This document shows, in pieces, positions 40,381-48,713 of a stretch of 64,000 nt of DNA. Both the position numbers and the translations under genes were made by a program. This DNA is from Kitasatospora atroaurantiaca. Lineage in GTDB: Bacteria; Actinomycetota; Actinomycetes; Streptomycetales; Streptomycetaceae. Where the stretch lies: positions 6,572,001 through 6,636,000 of the forward strand of contig NZ_VIVR01000001.1 in NCBI RefSeq assembly GCF_007828955.1, read 5' to 3'. The notes under the pieces are model-generated. The model saw nothing but the letters and a program-made list of their open reading frames with translations, searched no databases and was not told the origin of the DNA. Every line of letters begins with the position of its first letter. Within the stretch, counting starts at the first letter, position 1.

Positions 40381-42735
40381 TCAGGAGGCGGGGCCGACCT
40401 TGACGGTGGTCAGCATGCCGCCACGGGTCTCCCGGACCACCTCGATCCGGGTGTTGGTGTCCGGGACGTTCACCGCGAGCTGCGGCGTCGCCGGGTCGGT
40501 GTAGACACCGGTGTGGTCGTTGAAGACCGGGACGGCCGGCTCCGCGCCGAACCTGGTCGCCACGCCCGCCTTGTGCAGGGTGAAGGCCGTGGTCGGCTTG
40601 AGCGAGAAGGCCGCGTCGAAGCTCTGTGCCCGGCCGTTGACCAGCGTGCCGTCGGCGAACCGGATCGGCGCCGGGTGCGCGTCGATCGGCAGGATCAGGC
40701 CTCCGCCCAGGTGGTCCTTGGTGTTGTTGTCACCATAGGCGGTGTCCCAGAGCCAGATCAGCACCCCTTCCTGGTAGGGGTAGTTGTCGATGACGTTCTG
40801 CTTGCCCTCCACACCGCTGTAGCCGAAGTTGTACGGGCCGGTCTTCAGGAAGGCGCCGTAGCCGACGTAGCGGCGGTTCTCCACCAGGTACGCCCGGGGG
40901 TGTTCCTTGACCGCGCTCCGGCCGTTGAGCACGGTGAAGCCGGTCTCGGTCCAGCCCTGGCCGCCACTCTCGGCGCCGTCCGCGAACAGCTCGGAGCCGT
41001 CCGCGGTGACCTTCACGGCATCCACCAGTACGCCCTTGCCATGGGTGTTGCCGTCCGAGGTGACGTGGAAGCGCAGCCTGACCTGGCCGCCGGCGTAGGC
41101 GTCGAGCGGGATGTGCAGCTGTGCCCAGGCGCCCGAAGTGCCGCTCAGGCCCGGCGTGTTGGCGGTGGTGTTGCCGATCGGGGCGCCGTTCACCGTGCCG
41201 CCGAGGGGCTTCCAGGTCTTGCCGCTGTCCGTGGAGGCCTCGACGGAGAGGAAGTCGTAGTCCTGCTCGATGTCGTACCAGGCGGCGGCGTCCAGCGAGG
41301 CCGAGGCCTTGCCGGTCAGATCCACCGTCCGGGCAAGGGAGTTGTCCAGGTTGTCACCGGTGTCGCTCCACCACTGCGCCTTGCCCTCGGCGGGGTCGGC
41401 CAGGTCGGTGGTGGTGCGGCCCGGCGGCAGGTGGACCAGGACGGCCTGGGCCTGGTCGGTGTTGTAACTGCTGACCCCGAGCGCATGACTGGACCTGGTC
41501 GCGGCCTGCGCCTCGTCGTAGTTGAGCCAGCCGAACTGCAGCTTGCTCCACGCGTCGAGGTCGCCGGGGTAGGCACCGGTGGTGTTTCTCCCCTTGCCCA
41601 GGTAGGACCCCGAGGACATCAGCGACCAGAAGTTGACGCTGTTGTCGCCGCCGGTGAGCGAGTAGAGGTCGGGCAGGCCGAGGTTGTGGCCGTACTCGTG
41701 GGAGAACAGGCCGACGCCGCTGTTCTCGCCGCCCTGCAGATAGTCGTAGACGTAGAGGCCGGAGTCGCCGACCGGGACGCCGCCGATCCGGTTGCCCACC
41801 GGACCGGTCTGGCCGGTCGGATCGCCGAAGGCCCAACTGCGGTGCGCCCACAGCGCGTCCGCGCCCTGGGCGCCGCCGCCCCAGGTCTCGTCCACGCCCG
41901 CGTGCACCACGACCACGTTGTCGAGGTAGCCGTCGGGCTGGTTGAAGTTGCCGTCCTTGTCGTGGTCGTAGCGGTCGTAGACGTCGTACTGGGCCAGCTC
42001 GGCCTTGACGTCCGCGGCCGAACGGCCCTTGGCGATCTGGCCGTCGTACCAGGCCTTGACGGCGTCCCGGATGAACTCCTGCCCCTGCGTCCACGCACCG
42101 CTGCCCTGCGGGCCCTTGTTGCTGCCGTAGCGGGCCTCGTTGTACGGGACGGTGACCCAGTCGCTGACCGTGCCCTCGACGTCGTACCGGCCGGAGGACT
42201 GGGTGCGGTAGTAGTTGCGCAGTGAGACCGCGCCCGGGGTGTCGTCGAAGAACAGCTGCTGGTAGTAGCTGCGGTTGAAGTCGCCGCTCCAGAGCGTGTG
42301 GGTGTCGCTCTTGTCGGGCTTCGGGATGGTGTTGTGCCGAGGGCCCGGGGTGCCGCCGTAGCGCGGCTGGCCGTTGTAGAGCGTCGAGTTGTCGACCTCG
42401 TCGCCGAACTGGGCGAGGATGACGAAGACCTTGTCCTTGCGCTGCTGGGCGAGTTGGACGTAGTCGTTGCCGACCTTGACCTTGGACGGCGCGCGGCCGT
42501 CGGAGGTCTTGGCGACGGCGCCCTTGTTGAGCTGCTCCAGCGCTTTGGTGCGCAGCGACTGACGCTCGCGCTCCAGCGGGGCGAGCGGCTGCTCGGGGCC
42601 CTCGGTGCCGTCGACTCCCTGGTCGGCGACGACGGTCCTGGGAGTCGGCGCGGCCTGGGCGGGAGTGCCGAGGAGGGTCGCTGCTATCGCGCTGGTGGTG
42701 AGCGCAGCGGCGAGGGCTGCGGACAGTCTGCGCAA
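40381..42735 (-). CDS. Secreted M6 family metalloprotease (immune inhibitor A-like)
   Basis: 784 aa from the TTG at 42735, nine bases behind gaaaggacc; an upstream in-frame ATG at 42789 has no ribosome-binding site and lies inside the operator region. Sec signal ending GTPAQA. The zinc motif is His346-Glu-Tyr-Gly-His350 (SHEYGHNLGLPDLYS). The typical M6 context FWSLMSSGSY follows, and carbohydrate-binding-like beta domains fill the C-terminal half. It should degrade proteins outside the cell, alongside the collagenase. Operator E lies 36 to 62 bases upstream of the start. Confidence 0.9.
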   Translation of the reverse strand: MRRLSAALAAALTTSAIAATLLGTPAQAAPTPRTVVADQGVDGTEGPEQPLAPLERERQSLRTKALEQLNKGAVAKTSDGRAPSKVKVGNDYVQLAQQRKDKVFVILAQFGDEVDNSTLYNGQPRYGGTPGPRHNTIPKPDKSDTHTLWSGDFNRSYYQQLFFDDTPGAVSLRNYYRTQSSGRYDVEGTVSDWVTVPYNEARYGSNKGPQGSGAWTQGQEFIRDAVKAWYDGQIAKGRSAADVKAELAQYDVYDRYDHDKDGNFNQPDGYLDNVVVVHAGVDETWGGGAQGADALWAHRSWAFGDPTGQTGPVGNRIGGVPVGDSGLYVYDYLQGGENSGVGLFSHEYGHNLGLPDLYSLTGGDNSVNFWSLMSSGSYLGKGRNTTGAYPGDLDAWSKLQFGWLNYDEAQAATRSSHALGVSSYNTDQAQAVLVHLPPGRTTTDLADPAEGKAQWWSDTGDNLDNSLARTVDLTGKASASLDAAAWYDIEQDYDFLSVEASTDSGKTWKPLGGTVNGAPIGNTTANTPGLSGTSGAWAQLHIPLDAYAGGQVRLRFHVTSDGNTHGKGVLVDAVKVTADGSELFADGAESGGQGWTETGFTVLNGRSAVKEHPRAYLVENRRYVGYGAFLKTGPYNFGYSGVEGKQNVIDNYPYQEGVLIWLWDTAYGDNNTKDHLGGGLILPIDAHPAPIRFADGTLVNGRAQSFDAAFSLKPTTAFTLHKAGVATRFGAEPAVPVFNDHTGVYTDPATPQLAVNVPDTNTRIEVVRETRGGMLTTVKVGPAS

Positions 42736-42770
42736 CTGACCGGTCCTTTCCGGACGGTGGATGGTGGGCC

Positions 42771-42797
42771 GTAATATTTCACATGTCATCGGTCACA
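42771..42797 (-). promoter_or_regulatory. Operator site E upstream of the M6 protease gene
   Basis: E1, read on the minus strand as TGTGAAATATTAC (42771-42783), is nearly identical to site A and includes a -10-like AATATT. A weaker copy E2 (TGTGACCGATGAC) covers 42785-42797. Confidence 0.7.
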
Positions 42798-42818
42798 TGG
42801 AAGAGGGTCGACGAAGCG

Positions 42819-44891
42819 TCAACTCAGCGCGGTGCGAAGGAAGGCGAGCTCGGCCTCGGCCACCCGCTCACTCACGCCGTCCGGTGTCATATGGCTGACC
42901 CCGGGCAGGGGCAGCACGCTGTGGGCCCGTCCGGCGCGGGTGAGCGCCTCGGAGAGCAGCAGGGTGTGCGAGGGGTGCACGTTGTCGTCGGCCAGTCCGT
43001 GGATCAGTAGCAACGGGCGGCTGAGTGACGGTGCGTCGGGGATCAGGCAGTCGGCCTCGTAGCCCTCCGGGTTGTCCTGCGGCAGGCCGAGGTAGCGCTC
43101 GGTGTACGCGGTGTCGTAGTGCCGGAAGTCGGTTGGCGGGGCGCCCGCGCAGGCGGCGTGGAAGACGTCCGGGCGGCGCAGTATGGCGAGCGCCGCGAAG
43201 TAGCCGCCGTAGGACCAGCCGCGCACGCCGACCCGGGAGAGGTCCAGGTCGGGGTGGGTCGTGGCCAGCGCCCGCAGGGCGGCGACCTGGTCGTCCAGCG
43301 CCACCTGGGAGAACCTGCGGAAGATCGCCCGGGTGAACCCCGGTGACACGAAGGGGGTGCCGCGGTTGTCGGTGGTGACCACCGCGAAGCCCTGGTCGGC
43401 CCACCACTGCCGGTGCTGCCAGCGACGCGGCTCGTTGGCGACGGCCTGGTAGCCGGGGCCTCCGTAGACGTCGAGCAGCACCGGTAGCCGGTGCCCGGCG
43501 AGGTGTCCGCGCGGGTACACCACGGCGGTGGGCAGGCCGAGTTCGGTGACGCGGGCCAGCTGCGGGGTGACCCGGTAGGGGAGCGCGGCGGAGTGGTCGG
43601 GGAGGGGGAACACCGAGCCCTGGTGGTGGAGTTGGCGCCGGATGCCGTCCGGAGTGGCCGAGGTGATCAGCAGGGTCTCGCCGCCCGCCAGCGCGGAGTG
43701 CACCCCGGGCCCCTCGCTGAGCCGCTCCAGGGGCCCGCCGTCGGGGTCGAGCAGATAGACGTGCTGGTCGGCCGGGTCGCCCTCGCCGGCCTCGATCAGA
43801 AGCCGGCCGTGCAGCCTGCCGACCACCCTCCGTACCTGAATGCGCTCGTCGGTGAGGGTTTTGCCGTCGAGCGCGAGGCCGCGCGCGGTTCCGTCCGGGG
43901 TGTCGGTGGCGGTGAGCAGCCGTCCGTCCGCCAGTCGGGCCGGGGTGCCGGGCAGGTCGTCCACCCAGAACTCGTCGGTGGTGCGGGAGAGTTCATGGGT
44001 GGAGCCGTCGGCCGGGTCGGCGCTGAGCAGCAGGACCGTCTGCTGCAGCCGGTCGGCGACGGTGAGCAGGATCTCGCCCTCGCTCTCCCAGCCGGCGGCG
44101 CAGACGTACGGGAAGGCGAGGCTGTCCCAGCGCAGTCGGACCTGGCGGCCGTTCAGTCCGAGCACCCAGAGCTGGAGATCGGCGTTGGGCCCGCCGGCCT
44201 GCGGGTACGCGAAGCTCTCGGGCTCGCGCTCCGGGTGGGCGGGGTCGGCGAAGTACTGCCGGGGGAGGGCCGATTCGTCGATCCGGGTGGCCAGCAGGGC
44301 CTCGCCGTCCGGTGACCACCAGTGGCCCCGGGTGCGGCCGAGCTCCTCCGCGGCGGCGAACTCGGCGACGCCCCAGACGGCGCCGTCGCGCGGGGAGAGC
44401 GGGCCCACCCGGCCCGTGAGGTACAGGGCGCTGCCACTGACGTAGGCGACACGCCGCCCGGCAGGATCGGGGCGTGGGTCGAACGCCGGCCCGTCGGTGG
44501 GGAGTTCGGCGGTGACGCCGCTCGCCGTGTCGGTATGGAAGATCCGTCCGTCGAGGGCGAGCACGGCGGTGGCGCAGTCGGCGGTGGCGGCATACGTGCC
44601 GATGCCCGGCGCCCACAGCCGCAGCCGCTCGCGCAGCCGCCGTTCCAGGGCGGGCAGTGCGGCCGGGGCTCCGGTGCGCCGGGGGATGAGTGCGGCCGGG
44701 TCGGCCACCAGGCGCTCCTGGCGGGTGGTCAGGTCGAACAGCCAGAGCCGCTCGACCGGGTCCTCCGGGCCGGTGGAACGGAGGAACAGCAGCCGGGAGC
44801 CGTCGGCGGAGAGGGTGACGGCGCGTGGTGAGCCGTAGCTGAAGCGGCCGGTGCGGGCGCTCAGGGCGAGGAAGGGATCGGTGTGGGTCAC
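42819..44891 (-). CDS. S9 family prolyl/dipeptidyl peptidase (DPP-IV-like)
   Basis: 690 aa, GTG start. An N-terminal beta-propeller (about 1-430; repeated strands such as SADGSRLLFLRS and PAGRRVAYVSGSALYL) precedes an alpha/beta hydrolase domain. The triad is Ser560 (GWSYGGYF), Asp635 (LADDNVHPSH) and His667 (VSHMT). The Asp-to-His distance of 32 matches DPP-IV. No signal peptide, so it is cytoplasmic. Such enzymes release Xaa-Pro dipeptides or cut after proline, complementing aminopeptidase P in the breakdown of collagen peptides. It is divergent from the PLP enzyme, with operator F between. Confidence 0.92.
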   Translation of the reverse strand: MTHTDPFLALSARTGRFSYGSPRAVTLSADGSRLLFLRSTGPEDPVERLWLFDLTTRQERLVADPAALIPRRTGAPAALPALERRLRERLRLWAPGIGTYAATADCATAVLALDGRIFHTDTASGVTAELPTDGPAFDPRPDPAGRRVAYVSGSALYLTGRVGPLSPRDGAVWGVAEFAAAEELGRTRGHWWSPDGEALLATRIDESALPRQYFADPAHPEREPESFAYPQAGGPNADLQLWVLGLNGRQVRLRWDSLAFPYVCAAGWESEGEILLTVADRLQQTVLLLSADPADGSTHELSRTTDEFWVDDLPGTPARLADGRLLTATDTPDGTARGLALDGKTLTDERIQVRRVVGRLHGRLLIEAGEGDPADQHVYLLDPDGGPLERLSEGPGVHSALAGGETLLITSATPDGIRRQLHHQGSVFPLPDHSAALPYRVTPQLARVTELGLPTAVVYPRGHLAGHRLPVLLDVYGGPGYQAVANEPRRWQHRQWWADQGFAVVTTDNRGTPFVSPGFTRAIFRRFSQVALDDQVAALRALATTHPDLDLSRVGVRGWSYGGYFAALAILRRPDVFHAACAGAPPTDFRHYDTAYTERYLGLPQDNPEGYEADCLIPDAPSLSRPLLLIHGLADDNVHPSHTLLLSEALTRAGRAHSVLPLPGVSHMTPDGVSERVAEAELAFLRTALS

Positions 44892-44937
44892 GGGCCGATG
44901 GTTGCCGCGGGCGGCCGATCTCGGCTAGAAGTATGCA

Positions 44938-44953
44938 GTGTGAAATGTCACAC
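44938..44953. promoter_or_regulatory. Operator site F, perfect palindrome
   Basis: GTGTGAAATGTCACAC: 6-base arms around AATG, the best dyad of the set. The 13-base consensus reads on both strands (44939-44951 and its complement). It lies 47 bases from the S9 start and 25 bases from the PLP enzyme start. The ggggag before 44978 is the ribosome-binding site of the latter. Confidence 0.8.
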
Positions 44954-44977
44954 ACCATTGATCTTCGGGGAGCCGGT

Positions 44978-46144
44978 ATGACCGCCGAACCGCCCGGCCC
45001 GGTCCCGGGCGCCCGGGAGCTGTTCAGCCTCGACCCGGCCGTGGCGCACCTCAACCACGGTTCGTACGGTGCCGTCCCGCTGCCGGTCCAGCGCACCCAG
45101 GCCCGCCTCCGGGCGGAGCAGGAAGGAGACCCGGACGGCTTCTTCGCCGATCTGCCGGACCGGATCGCCGCCGCCCGCTCCCGGGTGGCCGCCGCCCTCG
45201 GCGGCCGCGCCGACCGCCTCGCCCTGCTGACCAACGTCACCGAGGGCATCGCGGTGGTGCTGGAGTCCGTCCCGCTCTCCGAGGGCGACGAGATCCTGGT
45301 GACCGACCACGGCTACGGCGCGGTCACCAGGGCCGTCGAACGCCGGGCCGCCGAGACCGGCGCCCGGGTGCGCAGCGTCAGGCTGTCGCTCCACACTCCC
45401 GACCCGGCCGCCGTTCGCGAGCAGGTGCTGGCCGCCGTCCGGGAGCGGACCAGGGTCGCCGTCCTCGACCTGGTCAGCTCGCCCACCGCGCGTCAGCTCG
45501 CCGGGCAGGACCTGCTCGCCGCACTGCGCGAGCAGGGCGTGATCACCGTGGTGGACGCCGCGCACGCACCCGGCATGCTGCCGGTGGACCTGGCGGAGGC
45601 GGCCGGCGGGGCCGACTTCTGGGTGGGCAACCTGCACAAGTGGGCCTTCGCCCCGAGGGCCGCCGCGGTCCTGGCCGTCGACGGCGCCCGGCGGTCGCAG
45701 GTCCGGCCGCTGATGCTCTCCTGGGAGCACGACCGCGGCTTCCCCGGCCGGGTGGAGTGGCGCGGGACCTGCGACTACACCCCCTGGCTGGCCGCACCGA
45801 AGGGCTTCGCCCTGCTGGAGCGGCTCGGCCCCGGGCGAGTCCGGGCCCACAACACGGCGCTGGCCGCGTACGGGCAACGGGTGCTGACGGACCGGGCCGG
45901 GCTGCGGGCGCTGCCCGCGATGGAGGGGTCGGCGATGCGGGCGGTGCGGCTGCCGCCCGGCTGTGCGGAGAGCGAGCACACCGCCAAGGCGCTGATGGTG
46001 GCGGTCCGGCGGCGGCTGAACGCCCGGATCGCCGTCCGGCCGTGGGCGGGCGGGGGAGTGCTGCGGATCAGCGCGCAGCTGTACAACCGGCCGGAGGAGT
46101 ACCGGGCGCTGGCGGCCGGGATCGGGGAGCTCCTCGGCCGCTGA
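44978..46144 (+). CDS. Class V aminotransferase-fold PLP enzyme (isopenicillin N epimerase-like)
   Basis: 388 aa. The ATG at 44978 behind ggggag is preferred to one at 44933, which would translate through operator F. Fold type I PLP enzyme: LNHGSYGAVPLPVQ near the N-terminus, TNVTEGI, VVDAAHAPGM, and the PLP lysine in NLHKWAFAPR. Nearest recognisable relatives are isopenicillin N epimerase and related cysteine desulphurase/lyase-like proteins. No antibiotic genes are nearby. The shared operator suggests a job in amino-acid or peptide breakdown, perhaps racemisation or cleavage of an unusual collagen residue, but the reaction cannot be read from sequence. Confidence 0.8.
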   Translation: MTAEPPGPVPGARELFSLDPAVAHLNHGSYGAVPLPVQRTQARLRAEQEGDPDGFFADLPDRIAAARSRVAAALGGRADRLALLTNVTEGIAVVLESVPLSEGDEILVTDHGYGAVTRAVERRAAETGARVRSVRLSLHTPDPAAVREQVLAAVRERTRVAVLDLVSSPTARQLAGQDLLAALREQGVITVVDAAHAPGMLPVDLAEAAGGADFWVGNLHKWAFAPRAAAVLAVDGARRSQVRPLMLSWEHDRGFPGRVEWRGTCDYTPWLAAPKGFALLERLGPGRVRAHNTALAAYGQRVLTDRAGLRALPAMEGSAMRAVRLPPGCAESEHTAKALMVAVRRRLNARIAVRPWAGGGVLRISAQLYNRPEEYRALAAGIGELLGR

Positions 46145-46207
46145 CGCCGCCGCCCGATTGCCGCTCAGAGGCTCCGCCAGTAGGTGCACCGTCAGGATGG
46201 GGTATCC

Positions 46208-46285
46208 CAGGGGCGCGAGGAACTGCGCGAAGCGGTAGGGCGCAGGTCGTTGCCTTCCGATCTCGCGCAGTTCCCCGCGCCCCTG
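46208..46285. repeat. Streptomycete intergenic inverted repeat, copy 3
   Basis: Left arm 46208-46231 and right arm 46261-46285, between the convergent PLP enzyme and ArsR genes. It probably ends transcription in both directions. Confidence 0.85.
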
Positions 46286-46321
46286 TGGTTGGCCCGTTGC
46301 CTCGCCCACCGGCGGACGCCC

Positions 46322-46651
46322 TCAGTCGGCCGCGCGCAGCTCGGCGAGCAGTACGCCCTGGTCGGCGAGCAGCTCGGTGAGGATCCGCCGGGCCGCCCGC
46401 AGCAGATCGGCGACGTCCGCACCCGCCAGCGCGTACACCACCGTCGACCCCTCCCGGGTGGCCGTGACCAGCCCGGCCCGGCGCAGCTGCGCGAGCTGCT
46501 GCGAGAGGCTGGACGGCTCGACGTCCAGCGCCACGACGAGGTCGCGAACCGGGGTGGGGCCGGCCTGCAGCAGTTCCAGTACCCGGATCCGCACCGGGTG
46601 ACCGAGCATCCGGAAGAACTCGGCCTTGGCTTGGTACAGCGGTACGGGCAC
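46322..46651 (-). CDS. ArsR family transcriptional regulator
   Basis: 109 aa winged helix protein: LGHPVRIRVLELLQAG, DVEPSSLSQQLAQLRRAGLV and a wing TREGSTVVYAL. No cysteine metal site is present, so it is probably not a metal sensor. The effector and targets are unknown; no transporter or enzyme gene is joined to it. Confidence 0.88.
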   Translation of the reverse strand: MPVPLYQAKAEFFRMLGHPVRIRVLELLQAGPTPVRDLVVALDVEPSSLSQQLAQLRRAGLVTATREGSTVVYALAGADVADLLRAARRILTELLADQGVLLAELRAAD

Positions 46652-46695
46652 GCCTCCTGCCCCTTTCCGACGGTCCGTCAGCAGATGGTCCCCGG

Positions 46696-47070
46696 TCAGA
46701 TCTCAAGACCCGTCTCGATGATCCGGAGCTGGTGCCGGGCCATCGCGAGGTTGGCGCGGACGCGGTTGAGGGCCAGGTAGAGGAAGAGGCCCCGGCCGGT
46801 CTGCGTGGTCAGCGGCCGGATCAGGTGGTACTGGGTGGTGAGGCTGATCAGGATGTCCTCGATGTCGTTGTCGTGGAGGTTGAGCATCTCCATCGTGCGC
46901 ATCTTGGCGCGGACCAGGTCGGTGTTGCCCGCCGCGGCGACGTTGAGGTCGATCTCCGCGCCGTCCCCGAGCGAGCCGAGGGCCATCCCGCTGCCGTAGT
47001 CCACCAGTGCGACGCCCATCGCGCCGTCGATGGCCATGGCTTCCTTGAGCGCGGTCTCCAGATTCGCCAT
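46696..47070 (-). CDS. Roadblock/LC7-like small protein
   Basis: 124 aa. Pattern ALKEAMAIDGAMGVALVDYGSGMAL and TTQTGRGLFLYLALNRVRANLAMAR fits the Roadblock/LC7 fold seen in actinobacterial proteins that work with small GTPases. No GTPase or sensor gene accompanies it here, so its partner is elsewhere. ATG behind aggag. Confidence 0.72.
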   Translation of the reverse strand: MANLETALKEAMAIDGAMGVALVDYGSGMALGSLGDGAEIDLNVAAAGNTDLVRAKMRTMEMLNLHDNDIEDILISLTTQYHLIRPLTTQTGRGLFLYLALNRVRANLAMARHQLRIIETGLEI

Positions 47071-47245
47071 CGCGATCCTCCTGTCGGCGAGGCCCGCACC
47101 GGTTCGGCGGGCTCGGTGATCCGACTGTAGGGAGCAGCCTCCGGAGTCATGACGAATGATCAGAAGCGATCGAATCGGACCGGATTGGCTGTGAAGTCCG
47201 ACGCATCATCGACTGGTTGAAGACATTTGCAACTGTGGATCTGAT

Positions 47246-48211
47246 TCATCCGGCCTGAGCGATCAACTGTGCGGCGAGCCGGAGTGCGTCGTCCTGCTGC
47301 TTCCTGGTGGCGCGCAGCAGCTCGGTGTTCTTCTCGATCAGCCGGTTCTGGTAGGCCGACTCCACCGAGTACCAGATCCCCACCAGGTTGACCTCGCGCT
47401 TGCAGCCGACGTCGGCGGTCGCCGCCGTGACCCCCTCCGGGGAGGTGAACGTGGCCGGGGTCAGCCCGAGCTCCGGCTGCGGGCTCACCGGGTTCTTGGC
47501 GTGGTAGCCCTTCTTCGCCATGCACTCCGTCCAGGCCTCGGTCGCCTTGACCACCCGGCTGTCCTGACGGGAGCGGCTGTACGCCTCGGCGTCCAGGTCC
47601 TGCACCCGCATCGGGTCCCGGGAGTCCGCGGCGGGCATCCACAGCTTCAGGTACCCCTCGCGGGTGCAGCCGCCGACCGGCACCGGCTTGCCGTTCACCT
47701 CACCGTCGCTGCGGCCGGACTTCTCGGCCTCCGCCTGGGTCTTCGGCAGGGTTTTCGGATCCAGGTTCCCCGAGCCGCTCAGCACCAGCGTCTCCGCCGC
47801 GTCCATCGAGGGCCGGGCCGGCTTGGCGGGCTGGTTCGCCTCGTCCGCGCCGTACCCGGTCGAGGCGGCGGCCTCCGGGTCGGTGAGCCCGTACCTGCGC
47901 CCGTTCTCGCCGCCCTCGGACGGCCGCTCGGGGAGCTCGGGGATGCGGTACCGGTAGCCGTACCGGGCCATGCACTGGGCCGTGAGGACCCGCTGCGCCC
48001 GGCCCAGTTCGCTCAGCTGCCGGGTGCTCGGGATGTAGTCCTGCATGGGCAGCCTGAGCGTCGCCGTGTTCAGCAGCGTCGGCGTCGTGGCCACGGCGAC
48101 GTCCGAGGCGGAGCCGGTACCCGAACAGGCCGACAGGACGAGGGCGGCCAGCGCCGCGAGGGCTGGGGCGAGAACGGCTGACGAGGTGGTCGGCTTCGGC
48201 CGGCTGGGCAA
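47246..48211 (-). CDS. Putative lipoprotein of unknown function
   Basis: 321 aa from the TTG at 48211 behind caggagc; a longer in-frame reading to 48286 would precede the signal with a Pro-rich stretch. Lipobox LVLSAC near residue 28. The mature part is mostly soluble with an early RVLTAQCMARYGY segment, charged helices and CTREGYLKLW and ECMAKKGY segments. I recognise no enzyme motif. Similar lipoproteins of about 300 residues with paired cysteines are common in streptomycetes. Confidence 0.68.
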   Translation of the reverse strand: MPSRPKPTTSSAVLAPALAALAALVLSACSGTGSASDVAVATTPTLLNTATLRLPMQDYIPSTRQLSELGRAQRVLTAQCMARYGYRYRIPELPERPSEGGENGRRYGLTDPEAAASTGYGADEANQPAKPARPSMDAAETLVLSGSGNLDPKTLPKTQAEAEKSGRSDGEVNGKPVPVGGCTREGYLKLWMPAADSRDPMRVQDLDAEAYSRSRQDSRVVKATEAWTECMAKKGYHAKNPVSPQPELGLTPATFTSPEGVTAATADVGCKREVNLVGIWYSVESAYQNRLIEKNTELLRATRKQQDDALRLAAQLIAQAG

Positions 48212-48305
48212 GGCTGCTCCTGGTGCGCGGGGTGGTGACGGTCGGGAAGTGGCGGTGGCACCGCCCGGCGGTGCGGGCAGTGCCACGGTGGCGTGCCGGG
48301 TCGGC

Positions 48306-48713
48306 TCAGGAGGCGGTGTAGTACGCGGAGGAGACCTGGTGCCAGAAGGTGCTGGAGGCGTTGGAGGAGACGCCCGGGTCGATCCAGCCGTGGCGCCCGC
48401 CCCGGTTGCTGTCGGTGTAGACGTGCCAGGTGTAGCTGTCCAGGTTCCAGTACGACTCGTTGCGGTCGTTGGGTGACCCGCCGTAGAGCGGCCAGCTCAG
48501 CTGGCTGAAGTCACCGCGCGAGAGGTAGAGGTCGAGGATCTGGTACGTGGTGTTGGGGCCGCCGTAGACGCAGAACTCTCCCGACTCGCTCTTGCCGTTC
48601 AGCTCGGTGGCGCCGGCGGTCGCCGCGCCGGCCAGGCCGAGCCCGCAGGCGGTGAGGACGCTGAGCAGAAGGGTCGTCAGGCGGAACGTGAGCCGATGGC
48701 GGGTCGCCAGCAT
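48306..48713 (-). CDS. Small secreted protein, possibly peptidase inhibitor I36-like
   Basis: 135 aa, ATG behind gagag. A Sec signal peptide ends near TAGATE. The mature 100 residues are rich in Tyr, Trp, Ser and Gly (GEFCVYGG, DLYLSRGDFSQLSW, HVYTDSNRGG). This recalls the beta-gamma-crystallin-like I36 inhibitors that streptomycetes secrete against metalloproteases. Only one Cys is present and the match is by pattern only. Confidence 0.5.
   Translation of the reverse strand: MLATRHRLTFRLTTLLLSVLTACGLGLAGAATAGATELNGKSESGEFCVYGGPNTTYQILDLYLSRGDFSQLSWPLYGGSPNDRNESYWNLDSYTWHVYTDSNRGGRHGWIDPGVSSNASSTFWHQVSSAYYTAS

Noticed and set aside
44938..44953. CRP-type site (TGTGA-TCACA)
   Set aside because: The centre is 4 bases rather than 6 and five related copies follow a different consensus, so the local GntR regulator is a better candidate.
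38097..46144. Antibiotic biosynthesis cluster (FAD monooxygenase plus isopenicillin-epimerase-like enzyme)
   Set aside because: No synthetase, polyketide or tailoring genes accompany them, and the two belong to different regulatory units.
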